The position numbers and the translations under genes are program-made. This document shows, one piece after another, positions 9,472 through 17,333 of a stretch of DNA of 38,527 nucleotides; the first letter of the stretch is position 1, and each line of letters opens with the position of its first letter. Under the pieces are notes generated by a model. That model saw nothing but the letters and a program-made list of their open reading frames with translations, did not search any database and had not been told where the DNA came from. Source of the stretch: Lachnospiraceae bacterium (GTDB lineage Bacteria > Bacillota > Clostridia > Lachnospirales > Lachnospiraceae); the NCBI GenBank assembly GCA_022788065.1, contig JALEWG010000009.1, forward strand, positions 1 through 38,527, written 5' to 3'.

Positions 9472-10056
9472 ATGAAACTTCTGGAGGACAGAATCAGAAA
9501 AGACGGAGTGATCCGGGAAGGAAATGTGTTAAAGGTTGACAGCTTCCTGAACCATCAGATGGATATTGAACTGTTCAGAGAGATCGGTAAGGAATTCAAG
9601 CGCCGTTTCGCAGACGTCGAGATCAACAAGATCCTGACCATCGAGGCCTCGGGAATCGGAATCGCATGTGTGGCTGCCGAGTATTTCGGAGTTCCCGTCG
9701 TGTTCGCAAAGAAGAATAAGACGAAGAATATTGCCGGGGACGTGTACACGACCCGCGTGGAATCCTTTACCCATGGCCGCGTATTCGATATTATCGTCTC
9801 CAAACAGTTTCTCGGAAAGGGCGATAAAGTTCTTCTGATCGATGATTTCCTCGCCAACGGAAAAGCGCTGGAGGGCCTGGCGGAGCTGGTGCATGAGGCC
9901 GGCGCGGAGCTTGCCGGAGCCGGAATCGTAATTGAAAAAGGCTTCCAGAGGGGCGGTGACGCCATCCGCGCAAAGGGGATCCGTCTGGAATCTCTCGCAA
10001 TCGTGGAGAGCATGGACGAGAAGACCGGCACGATCGTTTTCCGTGAAAACAACTGA
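9472..10056 (+). CDS. xpt: Xanthine phosphoribosyltransferase
   Basis: [77 protein letters not shown]. Confidence 0.95.
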   Translation: MKLLEDRIRKDGVIREGNVLKVDSFLNHQMDIELFREIGKEFKRRFADVEINKILTIEASGIGIACVAAEYFGVPVVFAKKNKTKNIAGDVYTTRVESFTHGRVFDIIVSKQFLGKGDKVLLIDDFLANGKALEGLAELVHEAGAELAGAGIVIEKGFQRGGDAIRAKGIRLESLAIVESMDEKTGTIVFRENN

Positions 10057-10067
10057 TCGGGAGTAGT

Positions 10068-10862
10068 ATGAAGAGAAAAGCACTGTTTTTTGATATTGAC
10101 GGGACACTTTTGTCGGATCGGACGAAGGAGCTCCCGGAAAGCGCGCAGACCGTGATCCGTAGGGCGCAGGAGATGGGACACCTGGTGTTCATCAACTCCG
10201 GCCGGGCCAGATGTCTGATGCAGGAGGTGGAGGAAAAGCTGCAGACGGACGGGTATCTCTGCGGTTGCGGAACACTTGTGGAGATTCAGGGGAGCCGTGC
10301 TCTGCATCATGTGATCTCAGCGAAAAGACGGCTGGAGATCCAGCGGAGTATCATCGCCTGCGACGTGGACGGGGTCCTGGAGGGAACCGGAGGGCTGTTT
10401 GCACAGAGCTGTCCGTCCAGGTTTCCGGAGGTGGAGCGTCTTAAGAATCTGTTTGTCGGCCGGGATGTGATGTTCGGGGCAGACTGGACTTTAAAAGCGC
10501 TGCCGTTTGACAAATTCTGTATCGTCGCGGATGAAAAGAGCAATCTTTCGGGATTCTTTCAGAGCCTGGAACCGGATTTTTCCTGTATTGACCGGGGGCA
10601 CGGGCTTTTCGAGTGTGTTCCCCGCGGATATGACAAGGCGACGGCTATGAAATTCATTCTGGATTACTTCGGGATCCCGTGGGAGGAATCCTACGCGTTC
10701 GGGGACAGCAGCAATGACCTTGCGATGATCCGCTATGCCTGCCATTCTGTGGTCATGGGAGAGCATGACGCGGTTCTCGAACCCTACGCCTCGCTGATCA
10801 CAAAGACTGTGGAGGACGACGGAATTGCGTGGGCCTTTGAAAAACTGAATATTCTGGGATAA
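10068..10862 (+). CDS. HAD-superfamily hydrolase, Cof type
   Basis: FFDIDGTLLS, INSGRARC, GYDKATAMKFIL, AFGDSSNDLAMI motifs. Confidence 0.92.
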   Translation: MKRKALFFDIDGTLLSDRTKELPESAQTVIRRAQEMGHLVFINSGRARCLMQEVEEKLQTDGYLCGCGTLVEIQGSRALHHVISAKRRLEIQRSIIACDVDGVLEGTGGLFAQSCPSRFPEVERLKNLFVGRDVMFGADWTLKALPFDKFCIVADEKSNLSGFFQSLEPDFSCIDRGHGLFECVPRGYDKATAMKFILDYFGIPWEESYAFGDSSNDLAMIRYACHSVVMGEHDAVLEPYASLITKTVEDDGIAWAFEKLNILG

Positions 10863-10867
10863 AACAG

Positions 10868-10905
10868 TCCCCGCCATATCGCAGACCATATGCGGTATGG
10901 CGGGG
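10868..10905. terminator. Stem-loop between convergent genes, likely bidirectional terminator
   Basis: CCCCGCCATATCGCA-GACCATA-TGCGGTATGGCGGGG between the HAD gene (+) and cupin gene (-). Confidence 0.6.
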
Positions 10906-10933
10906 ATCTCTGTTATCTGCAGTCAGTTACAGC

Positions 10934-11290
10934 TTAATCGCATTTTCCGCGCTCATTGATCACGAGGGCCATGATCTCCAGGGGAGCATCGCCGGGGTTT
11001 TCAATGGCATGGCTCTGTCCGACTTCTATGGTGCAGACATCGCCGGGATTGATCTCTGTGCGGGATCCGTCATTGTCAACGAAAATGCCGGTTCCTTTTA
11101 ATACATAGTACGGCTCGGTGTTTTCCACGTGCTGATGAAAGCCGAGGCTGGAGTGGGGCGGAATGATGACATGGGCGTACATGCTTCCATGTCCCATGAG
11201 TTCATTTTTGGATAAAATATGACGGATTTCAATGGTGCCCTCGCCGCCGCGCAGATTGGGCACAAATACGGTTTCTGTTTTTCTGATCAT
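10934..11290 (-). CDS. Cupin domain protein
   Basis: MIRKTETVFVPNLRGGEGTIEIRHILSKNELMGHGSMYAHVIIPPHSSLGFHQHVENTEPYYVLKGTGIFVDNDGSRTEINPGDVCTIEVGQSHAIENPGD: cupin motifs. Start 11290 has RBS GGAGG, so the longer track ORF is probably over-extended. Confidence 0.88.
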   Translation of the reverse strand: MIRKTETVFVPNLRGGEGTIEIRHILSKNELMGHGSMYAHVIIPPHSSLGFHQHVENTEPYYVLKGTGIFVDNDGSRTEINPGDVCTIEVGQSHAIENPGDAPLEIMALVINERGKCD

Positions 11291-11307
11291 GAGAATCCCT
11301 CCTGTTT

Positions 11308-11343
11308 TTTTACTGAGCCAAGTATAGCACAGCCTCCCCGGAA
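11308..11343 (-). promoter_or_regulatory. sigma-A-like promoter for the cupin gene
   Basis: On the - strand TTGCAT-GTTCCGGGGAGGCTGTGC-TATACT upstream of the cupin RBS (approximate coordinates). Confidence 0.45.
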
Positions 11344-11361
11344 CATGCAAGGATGCATTTT

Positions 11362-11379
11362 TGTCGAACCTCTGTCGAA
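11362..11379 (+). promoter_or_regulatory. Two tandem TGTCGAA motifs matching the Spo0A box
   Basis: TGTCGAA at 11362-11368 and 11373-11379, same orientation, 11-bp period, in a divergent intergenic region. Confidence 0.5.
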
Positions 11380-11467
11380 ATTTGCGCACGATTTCGCTTC
11401 CCTTTTCGGGAAAGATGTATTATATAATATTCCTATATAAATGACGGCATGCAAAGGGGGCAAGACG

Positions 11468-11611
11468 ATGGAAATCGAGAAACGCATTGCCGCTTTGGAA
11501 GAAGAGAATCAAAGACTTCGGGATGATAATGAAAAGCTTCTGGACATCATCGCGCAGATGAAAGTGACATTGAACCGGCTGGTATGCCACTACATTTCAG
11601 AAAAACGATAG
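11468..11611 (+). CDS. 47-aa coiled-coil-like small protein
   Basis: Not in the supplied track. RBS AAGGGGG then MEIEKRIAALEEENQRLRDDNEKLLDIIAQMKVTLNRLVCHYISEKR; upstream TATAAT at 11423; followed by a terminator. Confidence 0.7.
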   Translation: MEIEKRIAALEEENQRLRDDNEKLLDIIAQMKVTLNRLVCHYISEKR

Positions 11612-11632
11612 GATAGAATCAATGGGATTAAA

Positions 11633-11666
11633 AAATGGCTTCTGCCCGGCGCGGCAGAAGCCATTT
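11633..11666. terminator. Strong bidirectional terminator
   Basis: AAATGGCTTCTGCC-CGGCGC-GGCAGAAGCCATTT: perfect 14-bp stem between convergent genes. Confidence 0.8.
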
Positions 11667-11697
11667 GCAATTTTTGCAGAACAGGTGTGTAAATCGG

Positions 11698-13017
11698 TTA
11701 TCTGATGATTCCGTTGGTGTCTGTGACCCAGACAGTTCCGGCTGCATCCTTAAAGTCCTTATGGCCGCGGCCGAGCTCCGGTCTGGAAGAGGAAGTGGAG
11801 GAGGCGGTGGCCTTCTGGATGACACCGGAGGTGTTTACGAGATACAGGACGTCATTGAATTCAGCGGCAGCATATCTCTGGCCGGAACCGGCTTCCTGAC
11901 GCTTTCCGTAAACATAAAGGACATTGTCGAGGATTCCGTGATAGCCCTGCCCTCTTTTTGCGCCTTCGGTATGGAAGTACCAGGTTTCGGTCTCTCCGGT
12001 CATCTCGTTAAAGACAGACTGTTTCCCTGTTTTCATGATTCCGTCGTCGCCGAAGCAGAAGTTTGCAATCTCACCGTTTTCCAGGTTTACGATCTGGCGT
12101 CCGGTCTGCATTTCGCCCAGGCCGTTGAACGCGTACTTTTTGGAATCAATGGTAAAAAGAGAGTTTCCTTCTGTTTCAGAAGCATACGCCTTTCCCTCTT
12201 TGAAGTAGAAGACAGAAGTCTTGTGCGGAGTATGGATTCCGTCGATTCCCTCGATGGTTTTCCAGCCCTCCGCCCGTCTTCCGTCGCCGGGAGCGCCGTA
12301 GTAGCGAAAATCTGCGATGGAGGAAACGTCTGTATCGGCGCCCGGCATTCTGACCCAGCCGGTCTGCATCTTTCCGTCAATAAACGTATAGTAATCATTG
12401 CCGATCTTCTTATCGTACTGTGTTTCGACCATTTTTCCGTCTGCGTTAAAGTAATACCAGTCTTTGACGGCGCCCGGGTTGGAGGCGTTGTCCTCGAGGC
12501 TGATCCAGCCGGTCTTCATGGCTCCGTCGTTTGCATCTCCCAGATAGTAGGTGGCTCCGTCAATGACGGCTTTTCCGGTGAGCATACGTCCCTCCTCATC
12601 GAAGTAGTACCACTTTTCATTCTGCTTCAGCCACTGGGAAGCGATGGCCTTTCCGTCTTTTCCGAAATAGTACCAGTAGGAGTCAGGGGCTTCCGGGGAG
12701 TCGGAATCCTCCTCGTTCGCGATCGCAAGCCAGGTGTTTTTCACCATCTTACCGTCGCCATCCACATAGTATTCATCAATTTTTGTATTTCTGGAAATCA
12801 TCCCGTCTTCATCGAGATAGTACCAGTCTTCCCCGTCCCTGCGCCAGGAATCCGTTGTCAGGTATCCGTCCTCATCGTAGTGGACTCTGGAACCTTCTTC
12901 TTCTGTCCAGCCGTATTCTGCGGCAAATACCGCACCGGCGGGACCGGATACGGGGGCAATCATTGTCATAAAGGCAGCAGCAGACAGGACAGCAAGCATG
13001 CGTGTCTGTTTTTTCAT
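11698..13017 (-). CDS. Secreted protein made of cell-wall/choline-binding-type repeats
   Basis: Signal peptide MKKQTRMLAVLSAAAFMTMIAPVSGPAGAVFAAE then many ~20-aa aromatic/Gly repeats (WYYLDEDGMI, WYYFDEEGRMLTGK, DWYYFNADGKMVETQ, DGKMQTGWVRM). Confidence 0.88.
   Translation of the reverse strand: MKKQTRMLAVLSAAAFMTMIAPVSGPAGAVFAAEYGWTEEEGSRVHYDEDGYLTTDSWRRDGEDWYYLDEDGMISRNTKIDEYYVDGDGKMVKNTWLAIANEEDSDSPEAPDSYWYYFGKDGKAIASQWLKQNEKWYYFDEEGRMLTGKAVIDGATYYLGDANDGAMKTGWISLEDNASNPGAVKDWYYFNADGKMVETQYDKKIGNDYYTFIDGKMQTGWVRMPGADTDVSSIADFRYYGAPGDGRRAEGWKTIEGIDGIHTPHKTSVFYFKEGKAYASETEGNSLFTIDSKKYAFNGLGEMQTGRQIVNLENGEIANFCFGDDGIMKTGKQSVFNEMTGETETWYFHTEGAKRGQGYHGILDNVLYVYGKRQEAGSGQRYAAAEFNDVLYLVNTSGVIQKATASSTSSSRPELGRGHKDFKDAAGTVWVTDTNGIIR
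12000..12930 (-). repeat. Degenerate cell-wall-binding repeat array within the CDS
   Basis: Repeated W-Y-Y-[FL]-[DN]-x-[DE]-G-[KR]-M pattern in translation (approximate bounds). Confidence 0.7.
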
Positions 13018-13299
13018 AATCAGTTCTCTCCTTTTTCGTGAGCGCAGAGCTCTGCGCGGTCTGTTGTTTGCTTACGGGCTGATTATAGCAGGCTGACCGC
13101 GGGAAAATCCAGTGCAGGTTGCTGGCAGAACTGCCAGTCTGTGACAGAGGTGGGAAACCCCTGCGCCGGAACAGGTCTGAGGCTAAATGACTGGACGGTG
13201 CAGGCATTATGTGGTAGAATGTAGAAAGAGGTACTGGCTGCAAAGCCGGAAATGAAAGCAAAAACTGATGAAAGATGTGTGAGAGGAGTAAAGAAAACC

Positions 13300-15276
13300 A
13301 TGAAAATGAAAGTTTCCGACTACATCGCTAAAAAACTGGTGGAAGAGGGAATTTCCGATGTGTTTATGATTACAGGCGGCGGCGCCATGCATCTGGATGA
13401 CGGGCTCGGACATGAGCCGGGGCTCCACTGCTGGTTCAATCACCACGAGCAGGCATGTGCCATCGCGGCGGAATGTTATGCGAGAATTCACAATAAAATT
13501 GCAGCGCTCTGCGTGACGACGGGCCCCGGCGGCACCAATGCCATTACCGGCGTTGTGGGCGGCTGGCTGGATTCCATCCCGATGCTCGTGATCTCCGGAC
13601 AGGTTCGCTATGATACAACGGCGCGAAGCACCGGACTGGGGATCCGCGCCATGGGCGATCAGGAATTTGATATCACGAAATCCATCGACTGCATGACAAA
13701 ATACAGTGAGATGGTGATCGATCCCATGAGGATCCGTTTCTGCCTGGAGAAGGCTCTGTATCTGGCTCAGGTGGGAAGACCGGGACCGTGCTGGCTGGAC
13801 ATTCCGTTAAATGTCCAGGGCGCGTATGTGGAGACCGATGATCTTCTTGGATTTGATCGGGCGGACTATGAAGCCGGCGGTACCGGCTGGACCAACAACG
13901 GCGCCGGATGCGGTACATGCAGCGTGTGCGCGATGGTGAAGGTGGAGGGAAAACCGGCCATGATTCCGGAGGATATCGCCGGACAGGGCGAAAAAAGAGA
14001 AGTGCTTCCGAAGCCTGTGACACTCGATGTGGCGCGGGAGATCCTGAAAAAGGTAAGAGAGGCGAAGCGCCCGGTGATCAATGCCGGAAACGGCATCCGG
14101 ATCGGAAAAGCCTATGACGTCTTTGCGAGAGTCGTGGAAAAGCTGGGAATCCCGGTTGTGACCGGCTGGAACAGCATTGACTGTATGTACGATACGCATC
14201 CGCTTTACGTGGGACGTGCCGGACATATGGGAGACCGTCCCGGAAACTTTGCGGTCCAGAACAGCGATCTTGTATTGTCTCTGGGAAGCCGTCTTTCCAT
14301 CCGCCAGGTTGGTTACAACTATACCACTTGGGCGAGAGAGGCCTATGTGATTTACAATGATATCGATGCAGAGGAGTTAAAGAAACCGACGGTGCATACC
14401 GATATGCCGGTTCACGCCGACGTAAAGGATCTGCTGGAGAAGCTGGAAATGGTTCTGGATGAAGAATCCGTGTCCGCGGACGGCGGTCCGAAGGATCCGG
14501 AGGCCCTGGCATGGTGGGTAAAACGGTGCCAGGAATGGAAGGAAAAATATCCGGTCGTTCTGCCGAAGCACTACGAGGCGGGAGATGATATGCCGGCCAA
14601 CGTTTACGCGGCAATTAAGGAGATCAGCCGCCGTGCGGAGGAGGACCAGATCACGGTTGTCGGAAACGGCTCTCCGTGCGTAGTGGGCGGACATGCCTAT
14701 GAGATGAAGAAGGGCCAGAGATTCATAAGCAACTCGGCCATCGCTTCCATGGGATACGATCTTCCGGCGGCAATCGGTGCATGTGTGGCGGATCACACCA
14801 AGGATATTATCCTCGTGACCGGCGACGGCAGCATTCAGATGAATCGTCAGGAGCTGCAGACCATTATCCCTCACCACCTGCCGATCAAGATCTTTGTGAT
14901 CAATCACGGCGGCTACCACTCCATCCGTCAGACCCAGAAGACCCACTTCCATGAGCCGTTAGTGGGAATCGGCGTGGACAGCGGAGACTTAAGCTTCCCG
15001 TCCATGGAGAAGCTGGCCTGGGCATACGGGTATCCTTATGTGGCGGCGCACCACAACAGTGAGCTTGGCGGCGCTGTGGAGCAGACGCTGGCGACGGACG
15101 GCCCGGTGATCTGTGAGATTTTTGTGGACATGGAACAGAATTTCGAGCCGAAGGCTGCTGCCAAGATGCTGGCAGACGGAACCATGGTATCTGTACCGCT
15201 TGAGGATCTGGCTCCGTTCCTTTCCGATGAAGAGCTGGCTGAGAATATGATCATTCCGCCGGTGAAAAACGAATAA
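13300..15276 (+). CDS. Thiamine-pyrophosphate-dependent enzyme, acetolactate-synthase-like
   Basis: VFMITGGGAMHLDDGLG, HHEQACAIAAECYARI, TTGPGGTNAITGVVGGWLDSIPMLVISGQV, TPP motif TGDGSIQMNRQELQTIIPHHLPIKIFVINHGGYHSI. RBS GAGGAG before ATG 13300. Confidence 0.92.
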   Translation: MKMKVSDYIAKKLVEEGISDVFMITGGGAMHLDDGLGHEPGLHCWFNHHEQACAIAAECYARIHNKIAALCVTTGPGGTNAITGVVGGWLDSIPMLVISGQVRYDTTARSTGLGIRAMGDQEFDITKSIDCMTKYSEMVIDPMRIRFCLEKALYLAQVGRPGPCWLDIPLNVQGAYVETDDLLGFDRADYEAGGTGWTNNGAGCGTCSVCAMVKVEGKPAMIPEDIAGQGEKREVLPKPVTLDVAREILKKVREAKRPVINAGNGIRIGKAYDVFARVVEKLGIPVVTGWNSIDCMYDTHPLYVGRAGHMGDRPGNFAVQNSDLVLSLGSRLSIRQVGYNYTTWAREAYVIYNDIDAEELKKPTVHTDMPVHADVKDLLEKLEMVLDEESVSADGGPKDPEALAWWVKRCQEWKEKYPVVLPKHYEAGDDMPANVYAAIKEISRRAEEDQITVVGNGSPCVVGGHAYEMKKGQRFISNSAIASMGYDLPAAIGACVADHTKDIILVTGDGSIQMNRQELQTIIPHHLPIKIFVINHGGYHSIRQTQKTHFHEPLVGIGVDSGDLSFPSMEKLAWAYGYPYVAAHHNSELGGAVEQTLATDGPVICEIFVDMEQNFEPKAAAKMLADGTMVSVPLEDLAPFLSDEELAENMIIPPVKNE

Positions 15277-15347
15277 ATTCCAGGTTCTGCCCGGAACGGC
15301 TGCGAAGAGCAGCTGTTCCGGGCGGCTGTTACAGGGAGAGAGGACGA

Positions 15348-16295
15348 ATGCGCGTTGTGATTACCGGCGCCACAAGCTTTGTGGGAGCCGCAGCAGTGAA
15401 GGAAATGCTTGAGAGAGGCCATACCGTCGCGGCGGTAGTGAGACCGGATTCTAAAAAGTCGGATCGGATCATACGACCGAACAGAGCGGCTCTGGAGGAG
15501 GGGCGCCTGATCGTTGCGGAGAATGACCTGGGGGCTCCGGAATGTCTGCCGGGGAAGGTCGGGACGGATTTTGACGGTTTTCTCCATTTTGGCTGGGGAG
15601 GCTCCGGAAGCGGTGCGCGGACGGACCGGGCGCTCCAGGAAAAGAACCTGGAGGATTCCCTTGGCGCGATCCGGGCGGCAGAGAAAATGGGATGCAGAAA
15701 ATTCCTGTTTTCCGGCTCCCAGGCAGAGTACGGACTCCACAGTACATTAATAACAGAGGAGAGCGAATGCAGACCCAGATCTCTCTACGGGGAGGCAAAA
15801 CTGAATATGCGGATCCGCGGGGAAAAGCTCTGCAGGGAATTGGGCCTTCAGTATATCCATACCAGAATTTTCAGTGCCTACGGGCCGGGCGATCACCCGT
15901 GGACGTTAGTGGAAAGCTGCCTCGATGCGTTTCTGGCAGGAGAGACCATCGCGTTAGGGCAGTGTACGCAGCAGTGGAATTTTATTTATATCGAAGATCT
16001 GGCCCGCGCCATGTGCGCGTTAATGGAGGCAGAGCTTACGGATTCCAATCCGGTCTACAACCTGGCAGGCGCTGATACGAGACCGTTAAGAGCGTTCGTG
16101 GAGGAGATCCACAGGCTCTGCGGCGGAGCCGGGACGGCCGCCTACGCGGCGAGAGGGGAAAACGCGGAGGGCGTGGTCAACCTGATCCCGGATATCTCGA
16201 AAGTTGCGGAGGCAACCGGATGGCGTCCCCGGACAGACTTTCAGACGGGAATCCGGAACATGATCGAGCTTCGCAGGAAAGAATCCCCCTATTGA
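15348..16295 (+). CDS. NAD-dependent epimerase/dehydratase (extended SDR)
   Basis: MRVVITGATSFVGAAAVKEMLERGH, SGSQAEYG, SLYGEAKLNMR, RIFSAYGPGDHPWTLVE. Confidence 0.9.
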   Translation: MRVVITGATSFVGAAAVKEMLERGHTVAAVVRPDSKKSDRIIRPNRAALEEGRLIVAENDLGAPECLPGKVGTDFDGFLHFGWGGSGSGARTDRALQEKNLEDSLGAIRAAEKMGCRKFLFSGSQAEYGLHSTLITEESECRPRSLYGEAKLNMRIRGEKLCRELGLQYIHTRIFSAYGPGDHPWTLVESCLDAFLAGETIALGQCTQQWNFIYIEDLARAMCALMEAELTDSNPVYNLAGADTRPLRAFVEEIHRLCGGAGTAAYAARGENAEGVVNLIPDISKVAEATGWRPRTDFQTGIRNMIELRRKESPY

Positions 16296-16361
16296 CAAAT
16301 GCGGATTTTCTATTAAAATGGTAAAAGTTAAACAGAAACAGAGGAAAGAGACAGTTACGGT

Positions 16362-17318
16362 ATGAAAAAAATCAGTGTATTGATTCCATGTTATAATGAA
16401 GAAGAGAATGTGGTTCCGATCAGCGAAGCCGTGATCGATATCATTACGCGGGAGCTGCCCGGGTATGATTATGAGCTGGTTTTCATCGATAATGACTCTT
16501 CTGACAATACGAGGCCGTTACTCAGGTCGCTCTGCGCGGGCAACCCGAAGATCAAGGCGATCTTCAACGCCAAAAATTTCGGCCAGTTCAACTCGCCCTA
16601 TTACGGAATCCTGCAGGTGACAGGTGACTGTGTGATCTCCATGGTGGCCGATTTCCAGGATCCGGTGGAGCTGATTCCGAAATACGTCCATGAATGGGAG
16701 AACGGATATAAGATCGTGATCGGAATCAAGACGAGCAGCAAGGAAAATCCGATCATGTACTGGCTGAGGAGCTGCTATTACAAACTGATCCGGAAAATGT
16801 CGGATGTGGAGCAGATCGAGCACTTTACAGGCTCCGGGCTCTATGACCGCCAGTTTATCGAAGTCCTCAGAAATCTGAATGATCCGACGCCGTTTTTGCG
16901 CGGAATTGTGGCAGAGCTGGGCTTTAAGAGGAAAGAGATCCCCTACGAACAGCCCAAACGCCGGGCCGGCAAGACTCATAACAATTTCTACCGTCTTTAT
17001 GACGCTGCCATGCTGAGCTTTACCTCCTACACCAAGGGAGGGCTCCGCCTTGCGACCTTTTTCGGAGCGTTCTGCTGCTTTGTAAGCTTTGTGGTGGGAA
17101 TCGCATACCTGATTATGAAATTAATGTACTGGGACCGCTTTGCAGCCGGCATGGCGCCGATTCTGATCGGCATGTGCTTTCTGGGCTCTGTCCAGATCTT
17201 CTTTATCGGTCTGCTGGGCGAATATATTATGAGTATCAATACCCGTGTCATGCACCGTCCGCTGGTCGTCGAGGAGGAACGGATCAACTTTGACACGGAG
17301 GAAGAGACGGAACAGTAA
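16362..17318 (+). CDS. GT2 glycosyltransferase, polyprenyl-phosphate type (DPM/GtrB-like), with C-terminal TM helices
   Basis: ISVLIPCYNEEENVVPISEAV, VFIDNDSSDNT, MVADFQDPVELIP, RRAGKTHNNFYRLYD, two C-terminal hydrophobic helices. Confidence 0.92.
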   Translation: MKKISVLIPCYNEEENVVPISEAVIDIITRELPGYDYELVFIDNDSSDNTRPLLRSLCAGNPKIKAIFNAKNFGQFNSPYYGILQVTGDCVISMVADFQDPVELIPKYVHEWENGYKIVIGIKTSSKENPIMYWLRSCYYKLIRKMSDVEQIEHFTGSGLYDRQFIEVLRNLNDPTPFLRGIVAELGFKRKEIPYEQPKRRAGKTHNNFYRLYDAAMLSFTSYTKGGLRLATFFGAFCCFVSFVVGIAYLIMKLMYWDRFAAGMAPILIGMCFLGSVQIFFIGLLGEYIMSINTRVMHRPLVVEEERINFDTEEETEQ

Positions 17319-17333
17319 ATCCGGGGAGAAAAG

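Noticed and set aside
11635-13041. 468-aa + strand ORF opposite the cell-wall repeat protein
   Set aside because: The - strand frame has a signal peptide and clear repeats; the + frame is its mirror and starts inside the terminator hairpin.
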